Below, piece by piece: positions 1-8,502 of a DNA stretch of 18,685 bases. Positions within the stretch are counted from its first letter, which is position 1; every line of letters begins with the position of its first letter. Origin of the DNA: Euryarchaeota archaeon UBA39 (GTDB taxonomy: Archaea; Thermoplasmatota; Poseidoniia; Poseidoniales; Thalassarchaeaceae). Made by a program: the position numbers and the translations under genes. Where the stretch lies: positions 471-19,155 of the forward strand of contig DAQW01000081.1 in assembly GCA_002503045.1 (NCBI GenBank), in the 5' to 3' direction. The notes under the pieces were generated by a model that was given only the letters and a program-made list of their open reading frames with translations, did not search any database and was not told the origin of the DNA.

Positions 1-2726
1 ACATCATATCCATTCATTGAATATCTGTGCTCATGATTACAGAATTCTGCACAATTATTCGGGTCCTGACCAAAACCATGACCCGTTATTGCTGCGACTA
101 TACTTACAGAATGCCATGAATTGCTGTCAACATCATGTCGTCTATCGAATGTAGATTCATTGTTGTAGTTTGAATTGAATTTATCTCCATCAATGTTGAA
201 TGCTAATTCGCCTCTGACAGGGCGTGAATCATCCTCATCCCATGATGAGAACATTAGTGTAATAACTAGATTTCCACCTTCGGCTCCTGAATACTTGAAT
301 CGACGATCTCCACCGTCAAGGAACATGAATAGGTATGGTGAGATATCAGTTGTCCATTGACCTTCTCGACCATATGTTGTGATGTACCTGACTACTTCGA
401 TCCCACACGAGTTTGAAGTTGTGTTATCACATAGACTCATTCTCTGTAGACGGTCCCATTCATGACATCCACTATATCTATCAGTAGAACCATCACCATC
501 ATCATCAATACCATATCGATCACGTCTATCAGTACAACGATGCTCATGATGCACTTCGAGAGTATCGAATAGTTCCATAGTGATAGCGTCGGGCAATGAG
601 GCATTCATGAATGACGAATATCCAGAGCCCCAACCACCTTGATGTCGTTCCCCAGTCCAAACTTGAACAGTTGTTATTCCAGGATCTAAGGGTCGAAGTT
701 GAGTAATAAATTCAGAATTCCACATTTGTGGCTCATTACCAATATAATGAAATCTGTAACAACAGCTGTTACCCTGGCTCCAATCAAGTAAATTACCTAT
801 TTGCCTCCAACGTTGGAATCTATCTATTCCATAGTAAAATGTACTCCATTCATTGATAATATCGCCTAAACTACCTGATGAAGAAGTTGCTCTTTGATCC
901 ATGTATAGTATTCTATCATTCCATGAATTCTGAACATCCTGATTTTGATTAGATAACCAATTCTGAACTCTATTTTCCATTGAACTGATATCTGAAGAAT
1001 AATCGCTATCGAATGAACCAAATACGATAATTACGTTATCGGGTGAATTAGCTAATAATTGCCCTACATCTTGATTCCATAAACTAGACATGTATGAACT
1101 AGATTTGTAATTAAAGATAAACAAATGTGTATTATCACCTGTCCAAGAAGATGAAAAACTGTACGTACCTGTAGTCGTTGAAATAGAAAAGTCTCCTACA
1201 GTGCCAAACGCATTAGCCTGATAAGGACCAGTATTCCAACCAATTGAGTTTTGAATAATCGCACACCCATTGGTATCAATGGTCCATCGATTTGGACTAT
1301 TTGGACAGTTATCGACATTGGAATATACACCATCAGAATCAATATCAGCGCAACCGATATTATTGATTTGATTAATATATTCGTATGGAGTATCTCTACA
1401 AATATCTTGTGAATCGACTATCCCGTCAGAATCAGAATCTCTCTGGTCATCATCACACCCATTAAGATCAACAGTTTGTGATCCTAAGGTAGTAAAATCA
1501 CATTGATCGATTACATCTGGAATTGTATCATTATCATCATCAGAATCTTCATCTATATCCCTACATCCATCAGAATCATAATCAGTAATATTTGATGGAA
1601 TCCATGAAATTGAACCCTTTGGACATAAATCAATTAAGTCATCATATCCATCATTATCATCGTCATAATCTTCTGTAGAATCTTTGCATCCATCACTGTC
1701 ATGATCTGTAATTCCTGTAGATGTAAATGAATCTGATAAACACAAATCATTCTCATCTAATACATTGTCATTATCATCATCCATATCTTCAGAAGAATCA
1801 CGACATCCATCTTGATCAAAATCTTCAGCGGAGTTCGACGAATTCCAATTTATTTCACCTCGAATACATCGATCATTCGCATCCTTAGTTCCATCATTAT
1901 CATCATCGTCATCAACAGTGTAGTCGTAGCATCCATCTGCATCATGATCAGTATTAGGTGAACTAGTGTATCCTGATGTACTATCACATTGGTCATTAGA
2001 ATCAAGAATACCATCTCCATCGGAATCGGCTAGTGCAGGGTCATTAACAAAAATTGGAATTAATCCGGTTGAAATTTGTCCGTTCCCACAATCAATATTG
2101 ATAGTAAAATCAATATTTGTAACAGCATAAACGACAATTGTATACATTTTTTTATCTTCAATTATTAATTCATTGTAATTAATTAATTCATCTGAAATGC
2201 TAGAATTATCTAAAGCAAAATCTGTGAAACATTCGTTTGATAGTACATTAGGATGAATTAATTCAATAGTAAATTGAGGTGTCCAACCTGGAGAATCTAA
2301 TTGAAAATAATATGGTAGAGTTAAAATCGGTTCAATAACGGGTCTTTCACTAGTAGTAAAGGTCCAATCTGCTGATTTTTGAATACTTTCTTCAACACCT
2401 ACAATAACTGTAATTCTATGATCACCGATATTTGTTGAATTTAATATTTCTAAATCGGGTAAATCTCCAACAGTATTTCCTTCAGAGATTAAATTATCAT
2501 CAAGGTATATCGAATATGGGTGAGATCCTCCTTTTGCGGAATACCATTGAATCGTAACAGTGATTTGATCATCTACTGTAGGATTGGAGGGTGTAATGGA
2601 AACTACTGGTACTGGTGGTAAAAATAATTCTTCTTCTACTTCAATTTCATCTTCATTATCGCTACCCATACAGCCAGGTAGTAACATCAACATAACGAGA
2701 ATCAATGCGGTAATTCCCTTGCCCAT
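1..2726 (-). CDS. Giant lipoprotein: thrombospondin type-3 repeats plus PNGase F-like domain (C-terminus off window)
   Basis: Reading the minus strand from the ATG at 2726 gives 908 codons with no stop down to base 1, so the gene continues beyond the left edge. Residues 1-19 form a lipoprotein signal (hydrophobic stretch, then LLPGC, Cys19), followed by an acidic linker. Residues 40-230 look like beta-rich Ig/PKD-type modules. Residues 234-488 are Asp-rich calcium-binding repeats. Residues 505-690 may be a thioredoxin-like fold without CxxC (weak). From about 700 the sequence resembles peptide-N-glycosidase F: CHEWDR at 754-759 matches the CDEWDR of PNGase F (catalytic Asp60 = D758). CAEFC at 892-896 matches CAEWC (Glu206 = E894). 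The PNGase F Glu118 position, two residues before a conserved Trp, is Ser827 here. Known family role: release of N-glycans from glycoproteins. Inferred role: cell-surface glycoprotein binding or deglycosylation. It may be co-transcribed with the reductase 39 bp upstream. Confidence 0.85.
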   Translation of the reverse strand, partial: MGKGITALILVMLMLLPGCMGSDNEDEIEVEEELFLPPVPVVSITPSNPTVDDQITVTIQWYSAKGGSHPYSIYLDDNLISEGNTVGDLPDLEILNSTNIGDHRITVIVGVEESIQKSADWTFTTSERPVIEPILTLPYYFQLDSPGWTPQFTIELIHPNVLSNECFTDFALDNSSISDELINYNELIIEDKKMYTIVVYAVTNIDFTINIDCGNGQISTGLIPIFVNDPALADSDGDGILDSNDQCDSTSGYTSSPNTDHDADGCYDYTVDDDDDNDGTKDANDRCIRGEINWNSSNSAEDFDQDGCRDSSEDMDDDNDNVLDENDLCLSDSFTSTGITDHDSDGCKDSTEDYDDDNDGYDDLIDLCPKGSISWIPSNITDYDSDGCRDIDEDSDDDNDTIPDVIDQCDFTTLGSQTVDLNGCDDDQRDSDSDGIVDSQDICRDTPYEYINQINNIGCADIDSDGVYSNVDNCPNSPNRWTIDTNGCAIIQNSIGWNTGPYQANAFGTVGDFSISTTTGTYSFSSSWTGDNTHLFIFNYKSSSYMSSLWNQDVGQLLANSPDNVIIVFGSFDSDYSSDISSMENRVQNWLSNQNQDVQNSWNDRILYMDQRATSSSGSLGDIINEWSTFYYGIDRFQRWRQIGNLLDWSQGNSCCYRFHYIGNEPQMWNSEFITQLRPLDPGITTVQVWTGERHQGGWGSGYSSFMNASLPDAITMELFDTLEVHHEHRCTDRRDRYGIDDDGDGSTDRYSGCHEWDRLQRMSLCDNTTSNSCGIEVVRYITTYGREGQWTTDISPYLFMFLDGGDRRFKYSGAEGGNLVITLMFSSWDEDDSRPVRGELAFNIDGDKFNSNYNNESTFDRRHDVDSNSWHSVSIVAAITGHGFGQDPNNCAEFCNHEHRYSMNGYD
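1263..2027 (-). repeat. Thrombospondin type-3-like calcium-binding repeat array inside the lipoprotein gene
   Basis: This stretch encodes residues 234-488 of the lipoprotein. About seven units carry the pattern DxDxDGC, then a run of Asp, then NDGxxDxxDxC. The four central units are the most alike and are 35-40 residues long. They give the DNA a visible periodicity of atc/atcatc triplets on the plus strand. In known TSP3 repeats the Asp side chains bind calcium and paired Cys residues form disulfides. The Cys residues are regularly placed here, consistent with that. It is coding sequence, not a CRISPR array or a DNA-level tandem repeat: units differ in most third positions and in spacer length. 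Confidence 0.85.
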
Positions 2727-2765
2727 GTTAACCGATGAATGGTAAGATGAATGAAGGTGTCTATC

Positions 2766-3983
2766 CTAATTACCAGTAAGTAGTGTCCATGCGGCTTTCA
2801 TAGACATTTTACGAAATTCAGGAATTTCCTTCATCATTTTGATTCCCAAAGGTACGGGTTTCTCTATATCACCAATCTCGTTAATCATTTCAATAACTTC
2901 TGGACGAGCAAATACTCTGAATATTTCGTCTAATTCATCATCATCAACTTCTGTTAGGAATAGATCACGTAATTGTCTAGCTCTTCTATGGTGTTTACGA
3001 ATACCATCAATATTTTTGGCTACTTTTGTTAATGTTCTTTCAGAAAAATCATTCTTTTCAAAACATTTAATCAAATCAGGTAACATTAGATCCACTTGTT
3101 CAAATCCTGGACCTATACCACCACCTGTCGTAGGTTTACATATTGCAGCAGCATCACCAAACAATAGAATACGTTCTCTGGCAATTTTCTTCAATACACC
3201 AGCAGGTACTGGCCCACAATAACGTGCAACTTCTGTAATATTATCAAATCTGAATGAAAATTTCGAATTATTGATGAGATAATCATACAACATTTCACAT
3301 GATCGAATATCGACATCTTTGGTCCTAACCCACATTCCAATTCGGTGTGTATCTCCATTTGGTATTACCCAAGAGAATAAACCTGGAGCAATATCATGAC
3401 CTGTATACATGTCTAAAATCCCTTCTAGACCGGGATAACCTACCACTTCAGTTTGGAATCCAATCATAGTTTCAGGAGGCCGACCCAATTTGGCATGCCT
3501 TCTAACCCAAGAATGAGCTCCATCAGCTCCACACAACAGTTTAGCTTTGATTTGCACAGTTGATCCGTTTCTGTCTAATGTACAATCGATATGATTAGTA
3601 GAATTCTTAGCATCAATAATTGTGGTGTTCAACCACAATTCTGTCCCTTCAGCGAGACCTTGTCGAACTACAGCTTCATCAAACATTTTTCTACAAACTA
3701 CATGTTCACGGATTCTATTCGGGTTGCCAATCTGAATTTTTATCCCACTTGGAGAATGCATTCGTGCACCCCATACATCTGTTAGAGTAGTGTGTTCAAG
3801 GCCAACTTTTACCATAGCAGATGGAGTCACAAGTCCTGCACATTGAAACGGTCTCCCAATCTCATTATGTTCCTCAATTTGTAAAACTGATAATTTAGAT
3901 TTAGACAATTCCCTGCAGAGATATCCTCCAACAGGGCCGGCACCGACGACTAATACGTCATAATGGTGCACATCCATGACCAT
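2766..3983 (-). CDS. Geranylgeranyl reductase family FAD-dependent oxidoreductase
   Basis: The 405-aa flavoprotein has an N-terminal dinucleotide-binding fold (GAGPVGG at 14-20). The second FAD motif is GADGAHSWVRR at 152-162, and the FAD-phosphate motif is FGDAAAICKPTTGGGIGPG at 275-293. The order and wording fit the archaeal geranylgeranyl reductase family. Members saturate isoprenoid chains of archaeal membrane lipids (digeranylgeranylglycerophospholipid reductase) or of prenyl quinones. CAGL near residue 48 and SWVIPNG near 204 sit where family members have the substrate-side Cys and the W-x-FPKG segment. A role in membrane lipid saturation is likely, but the exact substrate cannot be told. 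Starts at codon 1 or 3 (MVMDVHHYDV) are both possible; there is no strong Shine-Dalgarno, only AGG eight bases upstream. The topoisomerase gene ends 47 bp upstream. Confidence 0.88.
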   Translation of the reverse strand: MVMDVHHYDVLVVGAGPVGGYLCRELSKSKLSVLQIEEHNEIGRPFQCAGLVTPSAMVKVGLEHTTLTDVWGARMHSPSGIKIQIGNPNRIREHVVCRKMFDEAVVRQGLAEGTELWLNTTIIDAKNSTNHIDCTLDRNGSTVQIKAKLLCGADGAHSWVRRHAKLGRPPETMIGFQTEVVGYPGLEGILDMYTGHDIAPGLFSWVIPNGDTHRIGMWVRTKDVDIRSCEMLYDYLINNSKFSFRFDNITEVARYCGPVPAGVLKKIARERILLFGDAAAICKPTTGGGIGPGFEQVDLMLPDLIKCFEKNDFSERTLTKVAKNIDGIRKHHRRARQLRDLFLTEVDDDELDEIFRVFARPEVIEMINEIGDIEKPVPLGIKMMKEIPEFRKMSMKAAWTLLTGN

Positions 3984-4030
3984 TTGTTATACCTATATGG
4001 CATGAACCTTACTTGTAAACTAGTACAGAA

Positions 4031-6778
4031 TCACTTCTTTGCGAATTTATATCTTATGGCTTCGTCTTTACGCAAGTACAAAATGGATGTAAACGGCTTT
4101 CCGGATTTCTTAGATATGAAATCGTCGAAAGCCCCTACTTCTCGCTTTTCGACTAACGTTTTTGCTTCTTCACGTGTAATATCTCTATTTGACATTGAAC
4201 GTAGAATATGAATCTTACAACCCGAAGAAGAATCTTCTGCGGTATAATGGGTTTCTGTTTCGATAATGTTTGCATTATGAATCGGACAAACTGCTACTAT
4301 ACCAGATGCAACCTCAAATTTCTTAGCATCTGCAGGAGCAGCACGTGGAGGGAATTCAAATGCAACTCTATTTTTCTGTAATACTAGATATGCACTAAAT
4401 GGGCGATCTTTTTTTGATATAAAATCATCAAATAATTCTGATTTTCCTTTAGTTAGAATTGTCATGGCTTCATCAGGAGTTATTGATCTATTACCCATAA
4501 TATTCTTCAATCCTCTAAAGTTACATTCATCATCATCACAAGAATAATTGAATTCTGTAATTCTAATTGTTCCAGAATCACATGCAGGACAGGAACATAA
4601 TTCTGCATCAGTTGATGAAGAAGTAGTTTCTCCTGCACCTTTAGCTGTTACTTTACCATCGTTACTCAATTCAACTGTTACATTGTAACTATCACCATTC
4701 TGCCTAAAGAATCCATGTAAATCAGTCAAAGTGCGTTCATTTAACAACCTTGTAGCAGTAGTTCGATCGAATGAACGACCAGAAGTATTCTTCCAGAAAA
4801 CAAAGGAACATCCTGAATCTTTAGATTCATTTTTAGCGCATTTATACGACCATGTATTCTCAAATACATCTGAATCACATGAAGGACATTTACCAATAGG
4901 TGATTGATCACTGTACAAATCATTTCTATCATATGAACGGATTCTTTCAACCATATCATCAGTCTGTGAAATTATATTGTCAATATATGATTGAACAGGT
5001 AGTTCACCATTTTCAACAGATTGTAATGATGATTCCATTTGACCAGTCAGTTCGGGAGATGTAATCCAGTCAACGGGAATTCTACGTAACACTTCTATGA
5101 TTCGAATACCTTGAGAAGAAACACTAATCGAACCGTTACGCGATCGAATAAGATATTTGCGAACATCAATCAAATTCTCGATAATTGATGCTCTTGTGGC
5201 AGGAGTGCCCAAACCTTTGTCTTTCATTAAATCTGCAATTTCATCATCCTCAATATATTTTCCAGCGGTTTCCATAAGTTGTAATAAACTAGCATCCTTT
5301 AATCGGTTAATAGGTTTTGATTGTTCTTCAGTGAATTCATGAGATTCAATCAATCCATCGCAAGGATTAGATGGAATTGACCCCCAATTTTCAGGAACAT
5401 TGTCATTCTTGGAAATTACATGACGCCATCCAGGTACTTCTAGAGTCTGTACTTCCTTAACAAAAGTTTGATTATTTATTTCTGCAATTCGTTTCGTTAC
5501 TTTCCATTCTGAAGAATCATGCCATGATGCTAGGAAATTTCTTACAATTAAATCATACAATTTTTTATGATCGCCTGATAAACTAGAAGTAGGAACATTA
5601 TCTGTAGGTATAATAGCAAAATGGTCTCCTACTTTTGTATTGTCAAAATTCCGTTTTGTATTCTTTAAGCCATCATTAGAAATACGGTTCGTATGCTCAG
5701 TATAATCTGATTGTTTTGATAAATTGTCAATAATTTTCAAAACTTGATCATTCATATCATCTGTAAGAAACCTTGAGGCAGTACGAGGATAAGTAATTAG
5801 TTTGAATTTATCATACAAATCTTGTGCAACCCCTAATGTGCGATTAGCGGACCAATTCCAAATTGAATTTGCACGTTTTTGTAAATTAGTCAAATCATAA
5901 TTGAGTGGTGGTTTTTCTTTCTTAATTCTATGAATTTCTGAAACTGCAACAGATTCTCCAGTATTAATCGACTTTTCAATCAATTTCTTTTCAGATTCAT
6001 CCATAATTCGATAAGATTTTTTTTCTGGTATCTCTGGATCATCCTTGTGTCCTTTACGTTCCCACCTAGCAGACCATATAGCATCGCCTGCTTTGAATGT
6101 CGCAAATAATTGCCAGTATGGAACTGGTATATGTGATAGTATTTTCAATTCATGATCTACAACGAGGGCTAATGTTGGTGTTTGAACTCTACCTAACGAA
6201 TTACTAGTTTTATCTCTCTTGTTTTTTGGAAGTCTTAGATTAGCTACTCTAGATCCATTCATACCAATAATCCAATCAGCATAACTCCTAGCAAATGCAG
6301 CATCACTAAGTAATTCATATTCTTTACCTGATTTACGATTGTTAAATGCATCCAACATAGCTTGACTTGTCATAGATTGCATCCACATTCTGGAAATCGG
6401 TTTATCTATTTCTGAATACTTCAGTATGGATCGGAATATTAGTTCACCTTCACGTGCAGCATCACAGGCATTTACAATTTCATTTACTGATTTATCTTTG
6501 ATAATCTTCAGAATTGCATTTAGTTGTTTTTTTGTTCGATGTTTTGGTTTGTAATCAAATGATTCTGGTACGAATGGTAAAGTATCTAGAGATTTCCTCC
6601 AATCCTTCAATTCTGAGTTATATTCTTCTGGATATTTTAGTTCTAATAGATGGCCTACTGCCCATGTAATGATAATCTCATCACTATACCAATGAGTATC
6701 CTTTTTCTGAGTTATCTCCAGAACATTTGCCAAATCATCAGCAACACTAGGTTTTTCGGCAATGATGACAATTGACAT
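4031..6778 (-). CDS. topB: Type IA DNA topoisomerase, TopB (topoisomerase III)-like
   Basis: A 915-aa type IA topoisomerase, which relaxes or decatenates DNA by single-strand passage. The N-terminal Toprim domain opens IVIIAEKPSVADDLA. Its acidic motif is CDAAREGE (105-112), the CDAxREGE form typical of bacterial TopB rather than canonical DxDxxGE. The catalytic Tyr is Y330 in ITYPRTASRFL. The C-terminus has two zinc-ribbon-like Cys clusters (CPSC from 631, then a second) and a third degenerate one with CPIH. Each is followed by a similar NRsITxxEA...FDDFISKKxxPFxAxLxL module, resembling the topoisomerase C-terminal repeat. The frame is open 28 codons further upstream to 6862. I place the start at 6778 because the family begins at this motif, the extra residues resemble nothing in the family, and an AT-rich promoter-like element lies inside the extension. 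Confidence 0.9.
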   Translation of the reverse strand: MSIVIIAEKPSVADDLANVLEITQKKDTHWYSDEIIITWAVGHLLELKYPEEYNSELKDWRKSLDTLPFVPESFDYKPKHRTKKQLNAILKIIKDKSVNEIVNACDAAREGELIFRSILKYSEIDKPISRMWMQSMTSQAMLDAFNNRKSGKEYELLSDAAFARSYADWIIGMNGSRVANLRLPKNKRDKTSNSLGRVQTPTLALVVDHELKILSHIPVPYWQLFATFKAGDAIWSARWERKGHKDDPEIPEKKSYRIMDESEKKLIEKSINTGESVAVSEIHRIKKEKPPLNYDLTNLQKRANSIWNWSANRTLGVAQDLYDKFKLITYPRTASRFLTDDMNDQVLKIIDNLSKQSDYTEHTNRISNDGLKNTKRNFDNTKVGDHFAIIPTDNVPTSSLSGDHKKLYDLIVRNFLASWHDSSEWKVTKRIAEINNQTFVKEVQTLEVPGWRHVISKNDNVPENWGSIPSNPCDGLIESHEFTEEQSKPINRLKDASLLQLMETAGKYIEDDEIADLMKDKGLGTPATRASIIENLIDVRKYLIRSRNGSISVSSQGIRIIEVLRRIPVDWITSPELTGQMESSLQSVENGELPVQSYIDNIISQTDDMVERIRSYDRNDLYSDQSPIGKCPSCDSDVFENTWSYKCAKNESKDSGCSFVFWKNTSGRSFDRTTATRLLNERTLTDLHGFFRQNGDSYNVTVELSNDGKVTAKGAGETTSSSTDAELCSCPACDSGTIRITEFNYSCDDDECNFRGLKNIMGNRSITPDEAMTILTKGKSELFDDFISKKDRPFSAYLVLQKNRVAFEFPPRAAPADAKKFEVASGIVAVCPIHNANIIETETHYTAEDSSSGCKIHILRSMSNRDITREEAKTLVEKREVGAFDDFISKKSGKPFTSILYLRKDEAIRYKFAKK

Positions 6779-6817
6779 GAATTGAACGGCCAAGACGACG
6801 ATACTTGAACCCTCGTT

Positions 6818-6830
6818 TGAAAAATTTATT
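6818..6830 (-). promoter_or_regulatory. Candidate TATA-like element upstream of the topoisomerase gene
   Basis: On the minus strand this reads as an A/T run containing AATAAATTTTT, 40-52 bases before the chosen ATG at 6778. Archaeal TATA boxes lie about 25 bases before the transcription start, which would leave a leader of roughly 15-25 bases. It lies inside the rejected 28-codon extension. In AT-rich DNA such strings are common, so this is tentative. Confidence 0.3.
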
Positions 6831-6870
6831 AGATTACAGACATTGAAATGTATACATTTCATTAGGAAAA

Positions 6871-7293
6871 TTATGAATTAATGAGGAATTCTCTATGTGA
6901 TTTTTCATCCCATTCTTCTTCTGCACCAGGTCCACCACATCCAATACATCCCGGATAACCTGCCATAATCAATTCCCTAATTATTCGATCAATAATATTC
7001 CATGTATCATTAATATCATCAGTTGGTATGTAAACTGAAGAAATAGTGCTTGGCTGTTGGCCACCTATTTGACCAATAAGAACGTCATTGTAGTATAAAG
7101 AAATCTTGTCATCAACATCAATTATGTGACTAATTTCTGAGTACTGCGAAGGTGCTTTATCATTGAAAAAAATATGTAACGATAGAATTTGATTACTGAG
7201 TAAATCTGGTGATTTAATTAATATTCGATCATGTTTCAAAAATCGACGAGCCCATTCACGCATTGCCATTTCAATTTGAGTGAACGGCTCCAT
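6871..7293 (-). CDS. Unknown 140-aa protein with C-terminal Cys-Gly-rich motif
   Basis: I do not recognise the family. The protein is soluble-looking, with no signal peptide or membrane segment. Residues 1-25 are basic and amphipathic (REWARRFLKHDR), and the middle alternates beta-like and acidic stretches. Near the C-terminus is GYPGCIGCGGPGAEEEWDE, a CxxC with flanking glycines that could be a redox or metal site. The gene diverges from pyrD, only 53 bp separating the two ATGs, and lies 92 bp upstream of the topoisomerase start. The ATG at 7293 gives the longest form; Met9 and Met11 are alternatives. Base composition resembles the neighbours and no short frame on the opposite strand competes, so I take it as a real gene. 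Confidence 0.6.
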   Translation of the reverse strand: MEPFTQIEMAMREWARRFLKHDRILIKSPDLLSNQILSLHIFFNDKAPSQYSEISHIIDVDDKISLYYNDVLIGQIGGQQPSTISSVYIPTDDINDTWNIIDRIIRELIMAGYPGCIGCGGPGAEEEWDEKSHREFLINS

Positions 7294-7346
7294 GGACCCC
7301 CCATGTAGCGCAACACTTGAAGGATGTCGTCATACCGTAGAGTGTA

Positions 7347-8468
7347 ATGGGAGTATTATGGAGGATATTGGCTCCGCGGATAATGTCAATTATTCCATTA
7401 AGTTCTGAATTTATTCATTCAATAGCAATGACCCGATTACGTGTTAGATGTGCATATATTCCAGGATACTCAAAAATTTTGAAAATGTTGTTTGGTTCTC
7501 CTTCTATTAAATCATCTTTATTTGGAATTGAATTTGACAATCCTATCGGATTAGCTGCAGGAATGGATAAAAAAGGTGAGAATATACCTAATTGGGAACA
7601 CTTAGGTTTTGGATGGATTGAAATTGGCGGGATTACATTCCATGGACAAGAAGGTAATCCAAAGCCGAGAATGTTTCGAAGTAACAAGCATAAGGCATTG
7701 ATTAATCGTATGGGATTTAACAATCCTGGATCTTTGCAGATTTCGGAAAATCTGTCAAAGCAAAAATCAAAAAAATGGGCTAATATTCCAGTCGGTATCA
7801 ATTTAGGTAAAAGTAAAATCACACCTAATGATCAAGCACACAAAGATTATTCCGGTACACTTGAACGATTATGGGAATTTGCTGATTTGTTTGTAATAAA
7901 TGTATCAAGTCCTAATACTCCTAACCTACGCGAATTACAAGAAGATTCAGAATTAGATCGTATTCTTAATGCTTGTAATGAGTGTAATAATAAAATTGCA
8001 AAAGATTGTAATCTCATTCCAAAACCAATTCTGGTTAAAGTGTCACCTGATTTAACAGATCAACAAATTATTGCTGTAGCTGAAACTGCAATATCTAATA
8101 ATTGCGCAGGTATTGTAGCTACAAATACTACTATAACACGACCCTCTGATGATAAAATTATGAATCAAAAAGGAGGATTATCTGGTAAACCATTACGTGA
8201 GCGTTCAACTGAAATTATTCATTTGCTTTATTCACATACGAACGGTAAGTTACCAATAATTGGAGTCGGTGGTATTTCAAATGCAGATGATGCATGGGAA
8301 AAAATTACTGCGGGAGCGAGTTTACTGCAATTGTATAGTTCACTAATTTTTGAAGGTCCTGGTGTAAACAAATCAATTAACAAAGGTCTAATTCGTAAAA
8401 TGAAAGAACATGGTTACAATAATCTCAATCAAGTAATAGGACATTCGCATAGAAAATCTAATTCTTGA
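7347..8468 (+). CDS. pyrD: Dihydroorotate dehydrogenase, class 2 (quinone-type)
   Basis: Oxidises dihydroorotate to orotate with FMN in de novo pyrimidine synthesis; class 2 enzymes pass electrons to membrane quinone. The 373-aa length and motifs fit class 2: NPIGLAAGMDKKGE and GFGWIEIGGIT near the N-terminus, NPKPRMFR, INRMGFNNPG, INLGKSK and INVSSPNTPNLRELQ. The last holds the catalytic Ser typical of class 2 (S188; class 1 uses Cys). KVSPDL, the TNTT segment, GGLSGKPL and GVGGI follow, with AGASLLQLYS as the C-terminal phosphate-binding segment. The first 40 residues form the amphipathic N-terminal extension of class 2 (LSSEFIHSIAMTRLRV, like the bacterial DPExAHxLxxxxLR), supporting the ATG at 7347. 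The ccmE-like gene starts 34 bp downstream on the same strand. Confidence 0.95.
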   Translation: MGVLWRILAPRIMSIIPLSSEFIHSIAMTRLRVRCAYIPGYSKILKMLFGSPSIKSSLFGIEFDNPIGLAAGMDKKGENIPNWEHLGFGWIEIGGITFHGQEGNPKPRMFRSNKHKALINRMGFNNPGSLQISENLSKQKSKKWANIPVGINLGKSKITPNDQAHKDYSGTLERLWEFADLFVINVSSPNTPNLRELQEDSELDRILNACNECNNKIAKDCNLIPKPILVKVSPDLTDQQIIAVAETAISNNCAGIVATNTTITRPSDDKIMNQKGGLSGKPLRERSTEIIHLLYSHTNGKLPIIGVGGISNADDAWEKITAGASLLQLYSSLIFEGPGVNKSINKGLIRKMKEHGYNNLNQVIGHSHRKSNS

Positions 8469-8502
8469 TAAATCTCAAGAACATAGTGTATTTCCGACAA
8501 AT

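Noticed and set aside
1400..2030. Periodic atcatc-rich repeats that might suggest a CRISPR or satellite array
   Set aside because: The periodicity comes from Asp codons of TSP3 repeats on the minus strand. There are no identical repeat units with unique spacers.
2839..3222. 127-codon plus-strand frame opposite the geranylgeranyl reductase gene
   Set aside because: A shadow of a clearly recognised minus-strand flavoprotein; its peptide is Ser/Asn/Ile-rich and matches no family.
6779..6862. 28-codon N-terminal extension of the topoisomerase
   Set aside because: The residues before IVIIAEKPS resemble nothing in the family, and the stretch holds an AT-rich promoter-like element.
7415..7822. 135-codon minus-strand frame inside pyrD
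   Set aside because: A shadow of PyrD, whose motifs are all present on the plus strand.
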